A stretch of 64,000 nucleotides of DNA, from the NCBI GenBank assembly GCA_018806915.1, contig JAGKQI010000090.1, positions 1,240,001-1,304,000 on the forward strand. Reading direction: 5' to 3'. The position numbers and the translations under genes are program-made. Below, in pieces: positions 30,046-39,434 of the stretch. Positions within the stretch are counted from its first letter, which is position 1, and each line of letters starts with the position of its first letter. This stretch comes from Phytophthora colocasiae (lineage: Eukaryota; Oomycota; Peronosporomycetes; Peronosporales; Peronosporaceae). The notes below the pieces were generated by a model that was not told the origin of the DNA, made no database searches, and saw only the letters and a program-made list of their open reading frames with translations.

Positions 30046-33000
30046 CCATAGTCCCAGACGCCCTTGAAGGCCGGCAGACTTGAACAGCCAGGCAAGCGTG
30101 GAGTGTCTGGTTAGGACCTTGATCCGACGTCCCACCAACAGGGTGTAGTGTAGATCCAGGATCCGAAGTAGAGCCAGCACCTCCTTTTCGGCAACATTAT
30201 AGTTTAACTCGTTCGTCTTCAAGGTTCGACTGGCAAATGCGACCGGGTGGTAGATCTGGTCGTGTTCCTGCATTAATGCGGCGGAGATCGCCCAGTCACT
30301 GGCATACACGATCACCACGGGTAACTTTGTCATGTCGAAGTGACGGAGGATCGGGGTCGACGCGATCTTGGTTTTCAAGGCTGTAAACGCCCTGTGTGCT
30401 CTACCCCACCTTTCGTCGCCAGCTCTTTGGGCCAGATTGGCTCCGACCTTGCTTGAACAGGGGGGAGGCGTCGCCCCCAAGTTAAGATCCGGCGTACTAT
30501 TCCCCTTTTGAGTCAAGGTGTCGGGTGATCCATCCTGATTCGACTTAAGCGCAACGGGATCTCGATTGATTGGGTCCGTACTATCCATGATCTTTCGAAG
30601 ATCTGGTCGCTTCTTCAGTTCTGCGAACTCCACTTCACGTAGTTCATATAGGACCGATGCATAGATCGCGTAATCCTCGATGAACCGACTATAGTAATTC
30701 AAACTTCCCAGGAACGATTGCATGGATCGGAGCGACCCAGGGAATGGCAGATCCGTCAGAGACTTCAGGTCTTTCGGGTTTGCCTCCAATCCGTCGATCG
30801 ACACTTTGTGTCCGAGATATTCCACCTTATCCATGCCCCAGAAGCTCTTCGCCACACTGACCGAGAGATTCCATTTATCACAGGCCTCCAATAGGTCTTC
30901 CACCCGATCGCACATTTGATCCCATGATCCAGCCGTGATCAAGATATCGTCGATGTATGATCTCCGTCCTAGAACCGACGGGCGACCAGGATCTTCCGGG
31001 ATCCCTGATTCAAACACATCTGCGGAGTCTTCCGTATTCCCTGACTGGGAGATCTTCAAAAATCCATATAGGGCGTTGTCCACAACACGTTGATAGATCT
31101 GAGGGGCGTTCTTCAGCCCGAACGGCATGCGATTCCACTCGAAGAGGCCGAACGGGGTGATGAAAGCTGAGATCGCGCGAGCTCGATCGGTCATTGATAC
31201 GACCCAGAATCCACTCGCCATGTCTAATGAGCAGTACCACAGAACCTTGTCAAGATCTTCTAACAGGTCATTGATCAGAGGCATTGGGTAGATCATCAGC
31301 CTCGTGAGACCGTTCACCAGCCGATAATCGATACATAGTCGGATGTCTACACCGTTCTTCTTGATGATCACCACGATCGGAGATGCCCATGGCGATGTCG
31401 ATGGCCGAATGATCTTGGCAGCTAGGAGTCCTTTGATAAGATCCGATACTTTCTCGCGAAACTGTGGCGCCACCTTTCGGACTCGTTGTGCGATCGGCTT
31501 TGCATCACCCACGTCGATATCGCATATAACACCCTTGGCCGCTGGAGGAAGTGCGTTTCCCTTTCCGATCAGGAGATGTCGCTTCTTCCAAATAATCTGT
31601 CGAAGTTTCTCGATCTCCTCCGGGGTAGCCGATCCCGGATTTCCTACTTGCAGATCTTCGATCTTGACTTCTTCCGTGGTGGAGATCTGGATTTCTGGTA
31701 CTACTGCGAGATTATCGGCTAGATCTTCGGCCGAAAAATCGCCACTTTCGTGTAAGTGGGTCTGATCGGCGTTCTCGATTCCTTCCGGAGATGTCGGATC
31801 GGGTTCATCCGTTGATTGATCGCGCAGCCTGTCGTCCTTGGCTGTCAAGATCGGGGTGTCTTTAACCATGGGGACGGCATCGGCGTCGGATACATGCTGG
31901 ATCTCGATTTGAAAATCTGGTTTTTCTGTTTTTACCTCGATTTCCTTTTCACATGTCCGATCTGTCCGACCTGGGGCCTGATCTGGCAAGCTCTCATTCG
32001 TCTCAGTCTCACCGCCCCCAGCTTCGCCACTCGGGGTCTTGTCGGAACTGATCGCGATCGGTGGGGTATCCATGGGATCCGGTTGGGGATCGATGAATGC
32101 GACCTTGACTTCGGCCGTATCGGTCGGTGATCGCGGTTCCAATGTCGATATTGGTGCAGGATCAGGATCGGTCTTGATTGCCCCACCTCGACGGAGTATA
32201 GATCGCGGCGTAACGTAGGTCGGCCGTTCGACCGACGGTAAGGGGATCTCTACGGTTTCCTGAGGTTCCGGTCTTGCGTCCACTGTCGCTTCTAGAGCTA
32301 GATTCTGCCACTCCATGTAACGCCGGGACCCGACCGACACAAACCCGGGGTAGCGAGGAACTTTTTCTTGATCAAGTACCATCCCGACATGTAATCTGTG
32401 ATCCAGTCGTAAAATCTTCTCGCTCAAATTCGTGATCACTAAGTACCGAGTTCGGCCGGGTCCATTTACCACGGTGGGTACCCATCGGTCGCCTCTGGTC
32501 ACCCATAATTTCTCCGTCGCCGATAATTTCACTCTCGATGCGGTCTCTTCAGATCCCCCAACTGGGATATGTAGATCTTCCTCCAATTTCACTGATCTCA
32601 CCTTCTCCCCGTATAATCTTTTGCGACCACTAAGTGGTATCCCCACTTCATTAGGTAAGCACATCGATCCCTCTGCCAGATCCATCCGGACCCCAGCCGG
32701 GATCATGAAATCCATACCCAGGATCGCATCTTGTCCGGATAGATCTCCGATCCAAATATCGAAAAAGTAGACCAAGTATCCCGCAAGTGTGATCTTGATC
32801 CTCGTTCTTCCCTCGGTGGTGTACACATTATCGCCGATCCCAACACACTCCTGTCTCTGACTAGTGTCAAAGTGGCACCCAACCTTACGAGCAAAGGTGG
32901 TATCCAAGATGGATACCTCGGCGCCAGTGTCCAGGAGCAAGATCGCTCTTTCCTGATTGATCTTGCCTGAGATCTTGGCTTGGCGGGAACCATTTTCCTG

Positions 33001-33081
33001 GTGCGTGGTATTTCCAATACCCCCTGGATTCTCCTTCCTTGAGATCCAAAGCCACTTCCGCACCAGATCGCGAGAACTCAT
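30046..33081 (-). CDS. Outer-element pol, 5' part: protease, RT, first RNase H (interrupted)
   Basis: About 1010 codons from the ATG at 33081 to the nested insertion. Protease LLLDTGAEVSILD near residue 52; a 400-residue acidic linker; RT with WASPIVVIIKKNGVDIRLCI, RMPFGLKNAPQIYQR and SYIDDILIT. Between the last two blocks is an insertion of about 40 residues not usual in Gypsy RT. The first RNase H is degenerate: the usual TDASD is VYASD and the usual TDH is TRH, so two catalytic acids are lost, while AEKEVLALL remains. This fits a role as a connection domain, with catalysis moved to the second RNase H. The same frame upstream has two stops before gag (33250 and about 33190), so pol needs recoding or its own start. 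A 154-codon frame at 32885-33349 overlaps the junction and may carry the recoded N-terminus. Confidence 0.9.
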
Positions 33082-33249
33082 CGATCCGGGGAAGACTCGC
33101 GATCTTAGCAGTATACGAATGCAACTTACATGTATTACCGCGCAGATCCGAATTCTCCCTATCTTGATCTCTCGATTTCTTGTTCACATATGCATAGATG
33201 CAGTACTCAGAACGCTCGGCTCGTACCGGTTTCCAAACCGGCGAGCGTC

Positions 33250-35580
33250 CTAGTTTAACATCTTTTCCACCTTCTCGGGGAACAATCCGGCATGTCGGGT
33301 CGGGTCGTACCACTTGCGGATCTGGTTGTAGAATTCTTCCATGGGGCATTCTCCAGCTTCATGGATCTCCCCACAACCACGGCAGGTATACAGACAGCGA
33401 TCTGTTGGGTGACCTCTCTTCCCGCACTTTTCGCAGGTTAGACGTCTCCAGCAGTCCAGATCCGTATGCTTCCGCGATCCACAGTGTGAACAGCGACCTC
33501 GATCGTGGTCCGACGTACCCCTGCGATCCGCGATCCGGCCTCGATCTTGCGTGTTCACCTGCGATCGCGACTGATCCTGTTGGTGGGGGACGCCCCCAGT
33601 GCCGATCTGCTTGTCTTCCGACGCAGCAAGATATATTCTCCGGAGATCGCCTTCAGAATCGGACCCGTCCGATCCGGAAATTTCCTCCGATTCCGAGCTC
33701 GGATCCTGGGTTTGGATCGCCCGTACCACCGCCCGGGTGGGTGCTGCCGGGGCACTGGCCGGTGCCTTTTGTCTGTACTTCGATCCGAACGCAGATTTAC
33801 GCTGTCTGCTTTTCGCCCGTTCCCGGGCACGAAGTACTTCCTCAAGTTCATCGACGTCATTCAGCCGGAGTAGGGTCAGCCGATCAGCTAACTCCGGATC
33901 TCCCAATGTCTCGATATAGTGATCTACATGTTCCCGGCGGGCCTTAGGGCTCCCATCCTTGATCTTCAGTCTAGCACGTAAAGCCGCCACGTTGAGCCGG
34001 TAGAGATAATCGAGAGGAGTCTCTTCCGATCGTTTGCGAGCGTGATAGTATTGCCACGCGACCGACATACCCAACCCACAATACTGGGTCTGGAAACTGT
34101 CCAACAGATCTGCCCACTTGGTTTTCGTCGTTCGACTGAGCTGCCTGTACCAGTTCTTTGCCGGTCCCACCATCAGATCTGCAAATGTGAGGCATTTCTC
34201 TTCTTCCGTAGCCTGATCGCGCTGAAATGCTGACTTGACTTTACTGATCCAGGCCCGAGCGCGATCTTCGTCCAGATCTTTACCCGCAAAATCTTTCAGA
34301 TCCGAGATCGCTGAGATCCGGACCCGCTGGATCATCGACGATCCTCCTTGACCGATTGCCGAGGATGCGATCACTGCTCGGCTCGACATCTGTCCACCAG
34401 AACTTGGTATGCCCATATCGTCCGGATCGTATTCCCATGCATCCGGATCCGAGGCCGTGACGGACTCCATTTCAACATCCAACTCCCCTTTGATCGGCGA
34501 TCGGGGTGTCGCGAGATTCCGTTCTTTCAAGAAACGATCCATCGCCATTTGAAAGTAATCGTCCAACTTGTTGCTCGATCCAGTGGAATTAGTCGTCGGC
34601 GCGGTCTGGTCCGTCCGGATCCGGCGATTTTCTTGCTGATCGGGCATCTTGACCTCCAGCTTTGTGGCCACCGATCGCGTATCATGTTTCTTCACACGCG
34701 ATTTCAGGAACTTGGCGCCGGAGGGCCCTAACGACATGCGTTGCAACCATCTCGGGCTATCTGAGTCTGGTTCCGAGGTCGCTGACGCGTAGCATGACGA
34801 CCCAGTCTGATAGCCTGGGTCGGGCGTCAGTAGGCGCTCGCCGACCAAGATCTTGAGGGAGTCGAATAGATCATGGGTCGCAGATTGAATCGCTTGCAGT
34901 TCCAAGTCAAATAGAGAGTTTGGGTCGAACTCTCCAGCCACCAAACCAGCTTCTTGGAGCAGATCAAGTAGGATCTTCACCGCGTTCAGGCGGTCAGAGC
35001 TAGTCCGGGGCTTCGACACTGGGCCGGTGAGGTTACCGATCTGGCGGACTTGTATGATCGTAAGAACAGGATCATTAAGCAAGGTCTCGCTTAGCCTCTT
35101 CCTGTAGTAGGCCTGTTCGATCGCGTCCTTGGTGATCGTTGATCCTGGGTTGATCACATCCTCTGGCTCTGAGTCTGGAGCCTTCAATTTCGTCCGGGTG
35201 CTCTTGATCTTCTTTTTCTTGGTCGATCTTGAGGCACCAGTGGTCTTGGTGAGCAGATTAGGTTTCAGCTTTGCTGATTCCTTATCGCTCGTGTGCGGAT
35301 CTCGATTCTCATCGAGATCCGCAATGGCCCTCGACGGGGCCTTATAAGGAATTCGAGGTTTTTCTTCGAGATCTGGATTGCGATCCAGGTCTGCCTCGTG
35401 TCTGTCAGTAGAGATCCTCCCAGAACTCTGCTGATCTGTGGATCTTTCCGTTTTAAGCAGTGCCTCCGTTGATCCAACCTTCGTAGGCACTTCTTCCCCT
35501 TGTTCTTCTTTAATCTTGACATCTTCTTGGGACTCACGGTGATATCCGAAGTCACCAGAAGATCCGGGCACGCGCACCAT
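33250..35580 (-). CDS. Outer-element gag with three zinc knuckles
   Basis: 776-codon gag. The ATG at 35580 directly abuts the LTR, so its first codons (MVRVPGSSGDFG) overlap the primer-binding site; no other Met follows in frame for roughly 300 codons. A long charged N-terminal region carries a basic patch (RSTKKKKIKSTRTKLK). The capsid-like core (about 470-620) has CLTFADLMVGPAKNWYRQLS and DLLDSFQTQYCGLGMSVAWQ. Near the C-terminus are CSHCGSRKHTDLDC, CEKCGKRGHPTDRC and CRGCGEIHEAGEC, three zinc-knuckle-type motifs for nucleic-acid packaging. The frame is open back into the LTR, but without ATG. No frame break was seen, so gag may be functional. Confidence 0.9.
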   Translation of the reverse strand: MVRVPGSSGDFGYHRESQEDVKIKEEQGEEVPTKVGSTEALLKTERSTDQQSSGRISTDRHEADLDRNPDLEEKPRIPYKAPSRAIADLDENRDPHTSDKESAKLKPNLLTKTTGASRSTKKKKIKSTRTKLKAPDSEPEDVINPGSTITKDAIEQAYYRKRLSETLLNDPVLTIIQVRQIGNLTGPVSKPRTSSDRLNAVKILLDLLQEAGLVAGEFDPNSLFDLELQAIQSATHDLFDSLKILVGERLLTPDPGYQTGSSCYASATSEPDSDSPRWLQRMSLGPSGAKFLKSRVKKHDTRSVATKLEVKMPDQQENRRIRTDQTAPTTNSTGSSNKLDDYFQMAMDRFLKERNLATPRSPIKGELDVEMESVTASDPDAWEYDPDDMGIPSSGGQMSSRAVIASSAIGQGGSSMIQRVRISAISDLKDFAGKDLDEDRARAWISKVKSAFQRDQATEEEKCLTFADLMVGPAKNWYRQLSRTTKTKWADLLDSFQTQYCGLGMSVAWQYYHARKRSEETPLDYLYRLNVAALRARLKIKDGSPKARREHVDHYIETLGDPELADRLTLLRLNDVDELEEVLRARERAKSRQRKSAFGSKYRQKAPASAPAAPTRAVVRAIQTQDPSSESEEISGSDGSDSEGDLRRIYLAASEDKQIGTGGVPHQQDQSRSQVNTQDRGRIADRRGTSDHDRGRCSHCGSRKHTDLDCWRRLTCEKCGKRGHPTDRCLYTCRGCGEIHEAGECPMEEFYNQIRKWYDPTRHAGLFPEKVEKMLN
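35562..35579 (-). other. Primer-binding site of the outer element
   Basis: Minus strand TGGTGCGCGTGCCCGGAT one base after the 5' LTR. It complements a tRNA 3' end of the form ...CCGGGCACGCGCACCA. The tRNA species is not identified. It lies inside the first codons of gag. Confidence 0.65.
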
Positions 35581-36999
35581 TGTGGTGGAGCGGATCTGGC
35601 CAAAATCTGGTTGAGGCCGATCGCGATCGCCACTTGCGCCCAGACACCGACTAACGGAGGGGGTCCCCCGATGATCCGTGATCTTGTTGCGTGTAGTGTT
35701 CACCTTGTGTACCCGTCGGCAGGCGGGTTACGCTCTTCCAGGTAACTTCTGAAGATGTCTTGGGACGAGAAGAAGGTCTTGAGTGACGCAGGGGTTTGAG
35801 GCGGCGTGGAAGTTCTTCACTCCACCTCGGGGTACTTGATCCCGGTCGTAGGCGAGTTCTCGAGCCTTGATCCGGGTGCCTGGTTCTTGATCCAGGTCTT
35901 CCAATAGTCCAATATTCGGGATTCAGTCCCTTCCTTTCGTTGTTTTCCGCTTCCGATAGCGGGGGTCTTGAGGGGGCGAGATTCGACTGGATCCTTAGGC
36001 TAAACAACCAATTCCTTCCGATCCGATGTATACACTTAAAGGATAGTTCACTAGATAGGGCAAAGCTGGCCAATATATTATCCAGACTTAACCGCTATAC
36101 TAGGTCACGTATCCTTACCTTCCTGACGCTTGTAGGGCCAATGTAGTTCCCGGTTCCAGGCGTAGCGAAGACACTTGAGTGGTTCAGGGCAAATTCGAGT
36201 CTGTTTATGGTTATTCCTATGCCTACTAATCCCATCCTGATTTACTATCCTACGATCACATGACACTGGCTACATAGCTGATCCCTAGCTTAGTTCCCCT
36301 AACCCTGATCTTGGGCCGATTCCGTACTTAACCGAAGCTTGATCTCGTACTTAACCGAAGCTTGATCTCGCACTTAACCGAAGCTTGATCTCGCACTTAA
36401 CCGAAGCTTGATCTCGTACTTAATCGGGACTTGATCTCGCACTTAACCGGAGCTTGATCTCGTACTTAATCGGGACTTGATCACTGCCTGATCCCGCTTG
36501 GTGATCCTTCATAGAATCCGGATCAGGCCACAAGAAGAGTCTGCGCCGCGCCTGGGGTTGACCTTGATCCGGAGCTGATCTCGTACTTATACGGGAGAGG
36601 ATCATTGCGCGATCTTGCGTGATCTCGCTTCGTCGCCGCTCGGGGAAGTTGGATCGTGCTGTTAGAGGCTTCGGGGCGCCAGGGTAAGCTGATCATGCTC
36701 ACTTGGGGACCCGTCATCGTTGATCGCGCGAGAACATCCTTGATTTCCCCATTCTTCCTCCGGCAGGATTCGGATCACCCACGAACACCACGGCAGGATT
36801 CGGATCACCCACGAACACCGCTCCACTTGCTTCTTCGCCGGTGTCTCCGTTGCCTGTTCCCGGCGGGACCCATCGTACCTTCATCTGATTCGACCCAGAT
36901 CTGGCGATCACAGGTCCCCCCTGTCGCTCGTTCCGACTCTATTCGGGTTCGTGGCTGACATCGCCTCTCCGGGAAAAATTTTTTGTCCGCTTCACCACA
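35581..36999 (-). repeat. 5' LTR of the outer element
   Basis: 1419 bases, about 99.5% identical to the 3' LTR. Holds the same seven 23-base tandem units (36323-36483) and the same duplicated 28-base segment near 36760-36820. A 140-codon open frame present in both LTRs (35651-36073 here) has no recognisable domain and is not called as a gene. Confidence 0.95.
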
Positions 37000-37003
37000 A
37001 AAG

Positions 37004-37760
37004 TTTGCTGTCAGCGTCTCAAAGTCGTATTCAGTCTGGTCCTTTGCTTTACGTGCCAAAGCTACTCGCCGGCGCTCATTGGAATACTCCACATCCGTCA
37101 TAGCGTCCAGTTCCGCTTGGGGCTTCATGTCGACATCGGCCTTCAGTCCATCTCCAAAAGCGTTGAAGGCCCTGGTAGTCTTGTCCCAGTGCGCCATCAC
37201 TTCCTAAATGCGGGCTCCAAACCTGTTCTTCTGTCCGCGCAGCTTGTCCGGATGGAGAACGAAGATTGCTGCCCGGTAAAGCTCTTTCGGTGTGGTCATG
37301 ATAGGACCGTGGTTGTACTTTGCCTTGCAACGTGCCTTCAGCTCTTCAAGAAAGTGGGCGAAAAGCTCTGGGTCCAAGCTGACACCATAGAGCAAATTTC
37401 GCTTCGATAGAGCTGTCCAAGCCGTACACTCCAGTTCTTCCACCTCAACTTGCTGAGCTTCGAGTTCAGAGAGCTGCTTCCGAGCCACTAATCGTTACAT
37501 GGGTTAAAAAATATAATAATTTTTTCAAATATTTACAACATATACCTTCAAGGCGTCCGAATTAGTCGAATATGCGCTTTTCCTGCCGCTTTTGGAGGAC
37601 CTTCACCTTTTTGCGGGCGTATGAGTCCCGGTTTATCGCCTTTCGCGACTTTGCCGGCTTCTTCTTGCCACACACCTTGCGGTGCTTGGCCATGTTTGAC
37701 TTGGACACGAGCTTGGAGCATGTGGGGCACTCGCCCTTCGCCGGGGTGGTGTCACTACTC
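37004..37760 (-). pseudogene. 5' part of a J-domain-like zinc-finger gene split by the retroelement
   Basis: Reading on the minus strand: a C2HC-type finger (CPTCSKLVSKSNMAKHRKVC) and a basic tract (KKPAKSRKAINRDSYARKKV). A TAA at 37562-37564 follows, then a 58-base intron (37545-37488, GTATAT...GATTAG), a Glu-rich helix and a J-domain-like segment (LYRAAIFVLHPDKLRGQKN, then AHWDKTTRAFNAFGD) containing the HPD tripeptide. A second in-frame stop, TAG at 37204-37206, falls inside the J-like segment. The coding frame runs into the LTR at 37003 and resumes at 15108. No in-frame ATG was found before the finger, so the 5' end is lost or in another exon. J domains stimulate Hsp70; the whole family is not known to me. 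Two stops plus a 22 kb insertion make it dead. Confidence 0.75.
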
Positions 37761-37870
37761 TTTATTGTCCGACCAATTTCTACGACTTATATATTCGGAG
37801 CGTCTGGTTGGTCAATACTAATTTTTGTTGTGGTCGCATATGATTGGCTAATAAAAATGTTATTTGGGTG

Positions 37871-39384
37871 TTATTTGGTGAAAGAAGTTACCTTCAGTTC
37901 GTCATGCCACACAAGATGAACGAAGCCCTCGTGGTGCCTCCAGATCTCCCAAAACAGACAGAAAACGTCACTGTTATTTGTCCCGTTCAAGCGTTCGTGT
38001 TGGCTGGTGTTTGGTGGAATTTCGAGCCTGTACATTACTACAATACTACTCAAGGAATCGTTTGCCATGCAGTCGTGCCGCAATATAATTTACATGGAAA
38101 CTATGTGATCGGAGCCTCGAAAGTGCTTCCTTACAAGTCGACCCCAGGCGGATGTGCCAATGATAGTTTCTCGTTCGATCTCTACTTGTATCACCGTAGT
38201 ATCGGGTATTATTCCTTCTACGAGGGCGAGACTGGGACGTATTGTCCACTAGACAACACAGCTTATATCGTGGTGGAAGTACTGGGGACGTTCGATATCA
38301 ACGGGGTTTTCTTAGCTGAAGATACTGGGAGTACGAGTTACAGATTCTCATGTTGGTATGGTATTACTGGTGCACTTTGGCTTGTTTATCGAGCGTTAAT
38401 GATTCGACGGAGCTTCGTAGCGTGCAGCCGCTTCGGTTGGAGATGTGGAGAGCTTGGGAAAAGATTAGATCAACAAGAAGCCATGGTTTTCGTACAGGAA
38501 TCATTACGGCTGTCAGCTCATGGAGCAACGAATTATCAGCGAACGGCTTTGCTTTACTTGATTATTGAGGGGATCATGACAGACTTGTTCCTTATCATCG
38601 CCAACGATGGGTTAATGGGTCGGATACAATACGCGTCCATGGGCTACAACCTCTCCGGGTTAATGTTGGTTCTATTCGAGATGCTGGAGAGTATGCGCTG
38701 GCTGAATGAGAAGTGGAGATTAAGGATCAAGCGGGTGTTTTTCAGCTACGAGACGGCACTCGTGGGTGAATTGGTCACTGCGATAGCCTTCCAGACTTTC
38801 CTCAGTGGTTTAAATGGGTCTGAATTGAGGAAATCTAAGTCCACTGCTCTTGCTGTGTCGTATTACTTTTGGAGCTTAATCTGCCATGCCATCGTCGTTT
38901 TAGTGATTGTTTCGACGATCTCAGCGGTTCGGATCCCGTGTGCGCTGTTGTACGTCTGGTTCAAGCATAAATCTCTAGATGTTTTGTCAATACCGTGCTG
39001 TATCGACACTGCGCTGGGGGTCCGCAGTAGAATTATGCTTTTGGGAGGTTATCGATTGGAAAATGGGAAATTATACTACAAACCATCCGCTCTGAAAGCC
39101 TTTGGGTTATTGAGAATGGAAGATAATGGTGTGGAGTATCTTGTGATGCACAAATTGTACTGGTTTACTGTCCCAAGAATCTGATAGGGATCGGAGTTAT
39201 CATGGGTCATCGAGTGGAACCTTGTAGGGAACGACCATGTGCTGGTGTCGTGAGTTTTCTGGATAAACGCCTTGGGGGTTTATCAGCCCAAATCGAATGC
39301 CACCACCGGACACCAAGCAAGAGTACAGTCCGAGTGCTAGTAGGTTTTAACGAAATACCAAAAAATCCTGATGAGATTCCGTAA
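37871..39384 (+). pseudogene. Membrane-protein family copy, 5'-truncated and frameshifted
   Basis: Paralogue of the 1908-3485 protein. Homology begins abruptly near RSYLQFVMPHKMNEALVVPP; the N-terminal signal-anchor segment is missing and replaced by unrelated AT-rich DNA. The first in-frame ATG is at 37904. The body is well kept (CPVQAFVLAGVWWNFEP, GIMTDLFLIIANDGLM, RLRIKRVFFSYETALVGELV). Near 39174-39180 the frame shifts by one base, giving an early stop at 39184, while the family C-terminus (GHRVEPCRERPCAGVVSFLD) continues in another frame to 39384. Its 3' end is only 50 bases from the 3' end of the next, oppositely oriented copy. Confidence 0.85.
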
Positions 39385-39434
39385 GTACAGAAGTTTAAAG
39401 TAATCTTTCCCAACAATGATCGCACTCTTGAGTA

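Larger units (their letters stand above)
15109..36999 (-). mobile_element. Ty3/Gypsy chromovirus with dual RNase H and antisense ORF (outer element)
   Basis: LTR retrotransposon in minus orientation, 21,891 bases in all and about 14.0 kb without the nested element. LTRs are 15109-16528 (3') and 35581-36999 (5'), begin TGTGGTG and end CACCACA. A 4-base target duplication AAAG flanks it (15105-15108, 37000-37003). Order in its own direction: PBS, gag (35580-33250), protease-RT-RNase H (33081-30046), [nested element 22164-30045], second RNase H-integrase-chromodomain (22163-19773), antisense ORF (16632-19427), polypurine tract, 3' LTR. The two LTRs differ at only about six positions, so insertion was recent. 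Pol has one frameshift, and gag and pol are separated by stops. A second, archaeal-type RNase H is known from plant Tat and oomycete Chronos elements; this looks like a member of the latter group. GATC is markedly enriched throughout. Confidence 0.95.

Noticed and set aside
32885..33349. Separate gene at the gag-pol junction of the outer element
   Set aside because: It overlaps the end of gag and start of protease in another frame and has no domain of its own; at most it is part of a recoded gag-pol product.
35651..36073. 140-codon frame present in both LTRs as a gene
   Set aside because: No domain, no ATG context support, and it lies wholly in LTR DNA; identical copies simply reflect LTR identity.
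37548..37730. 60-codon minus-strand frame as an independent small protein
   Set aside because: An alternative frame of the same segment encodes the C2HC finger of the disrupted gene; this one is a shadow.
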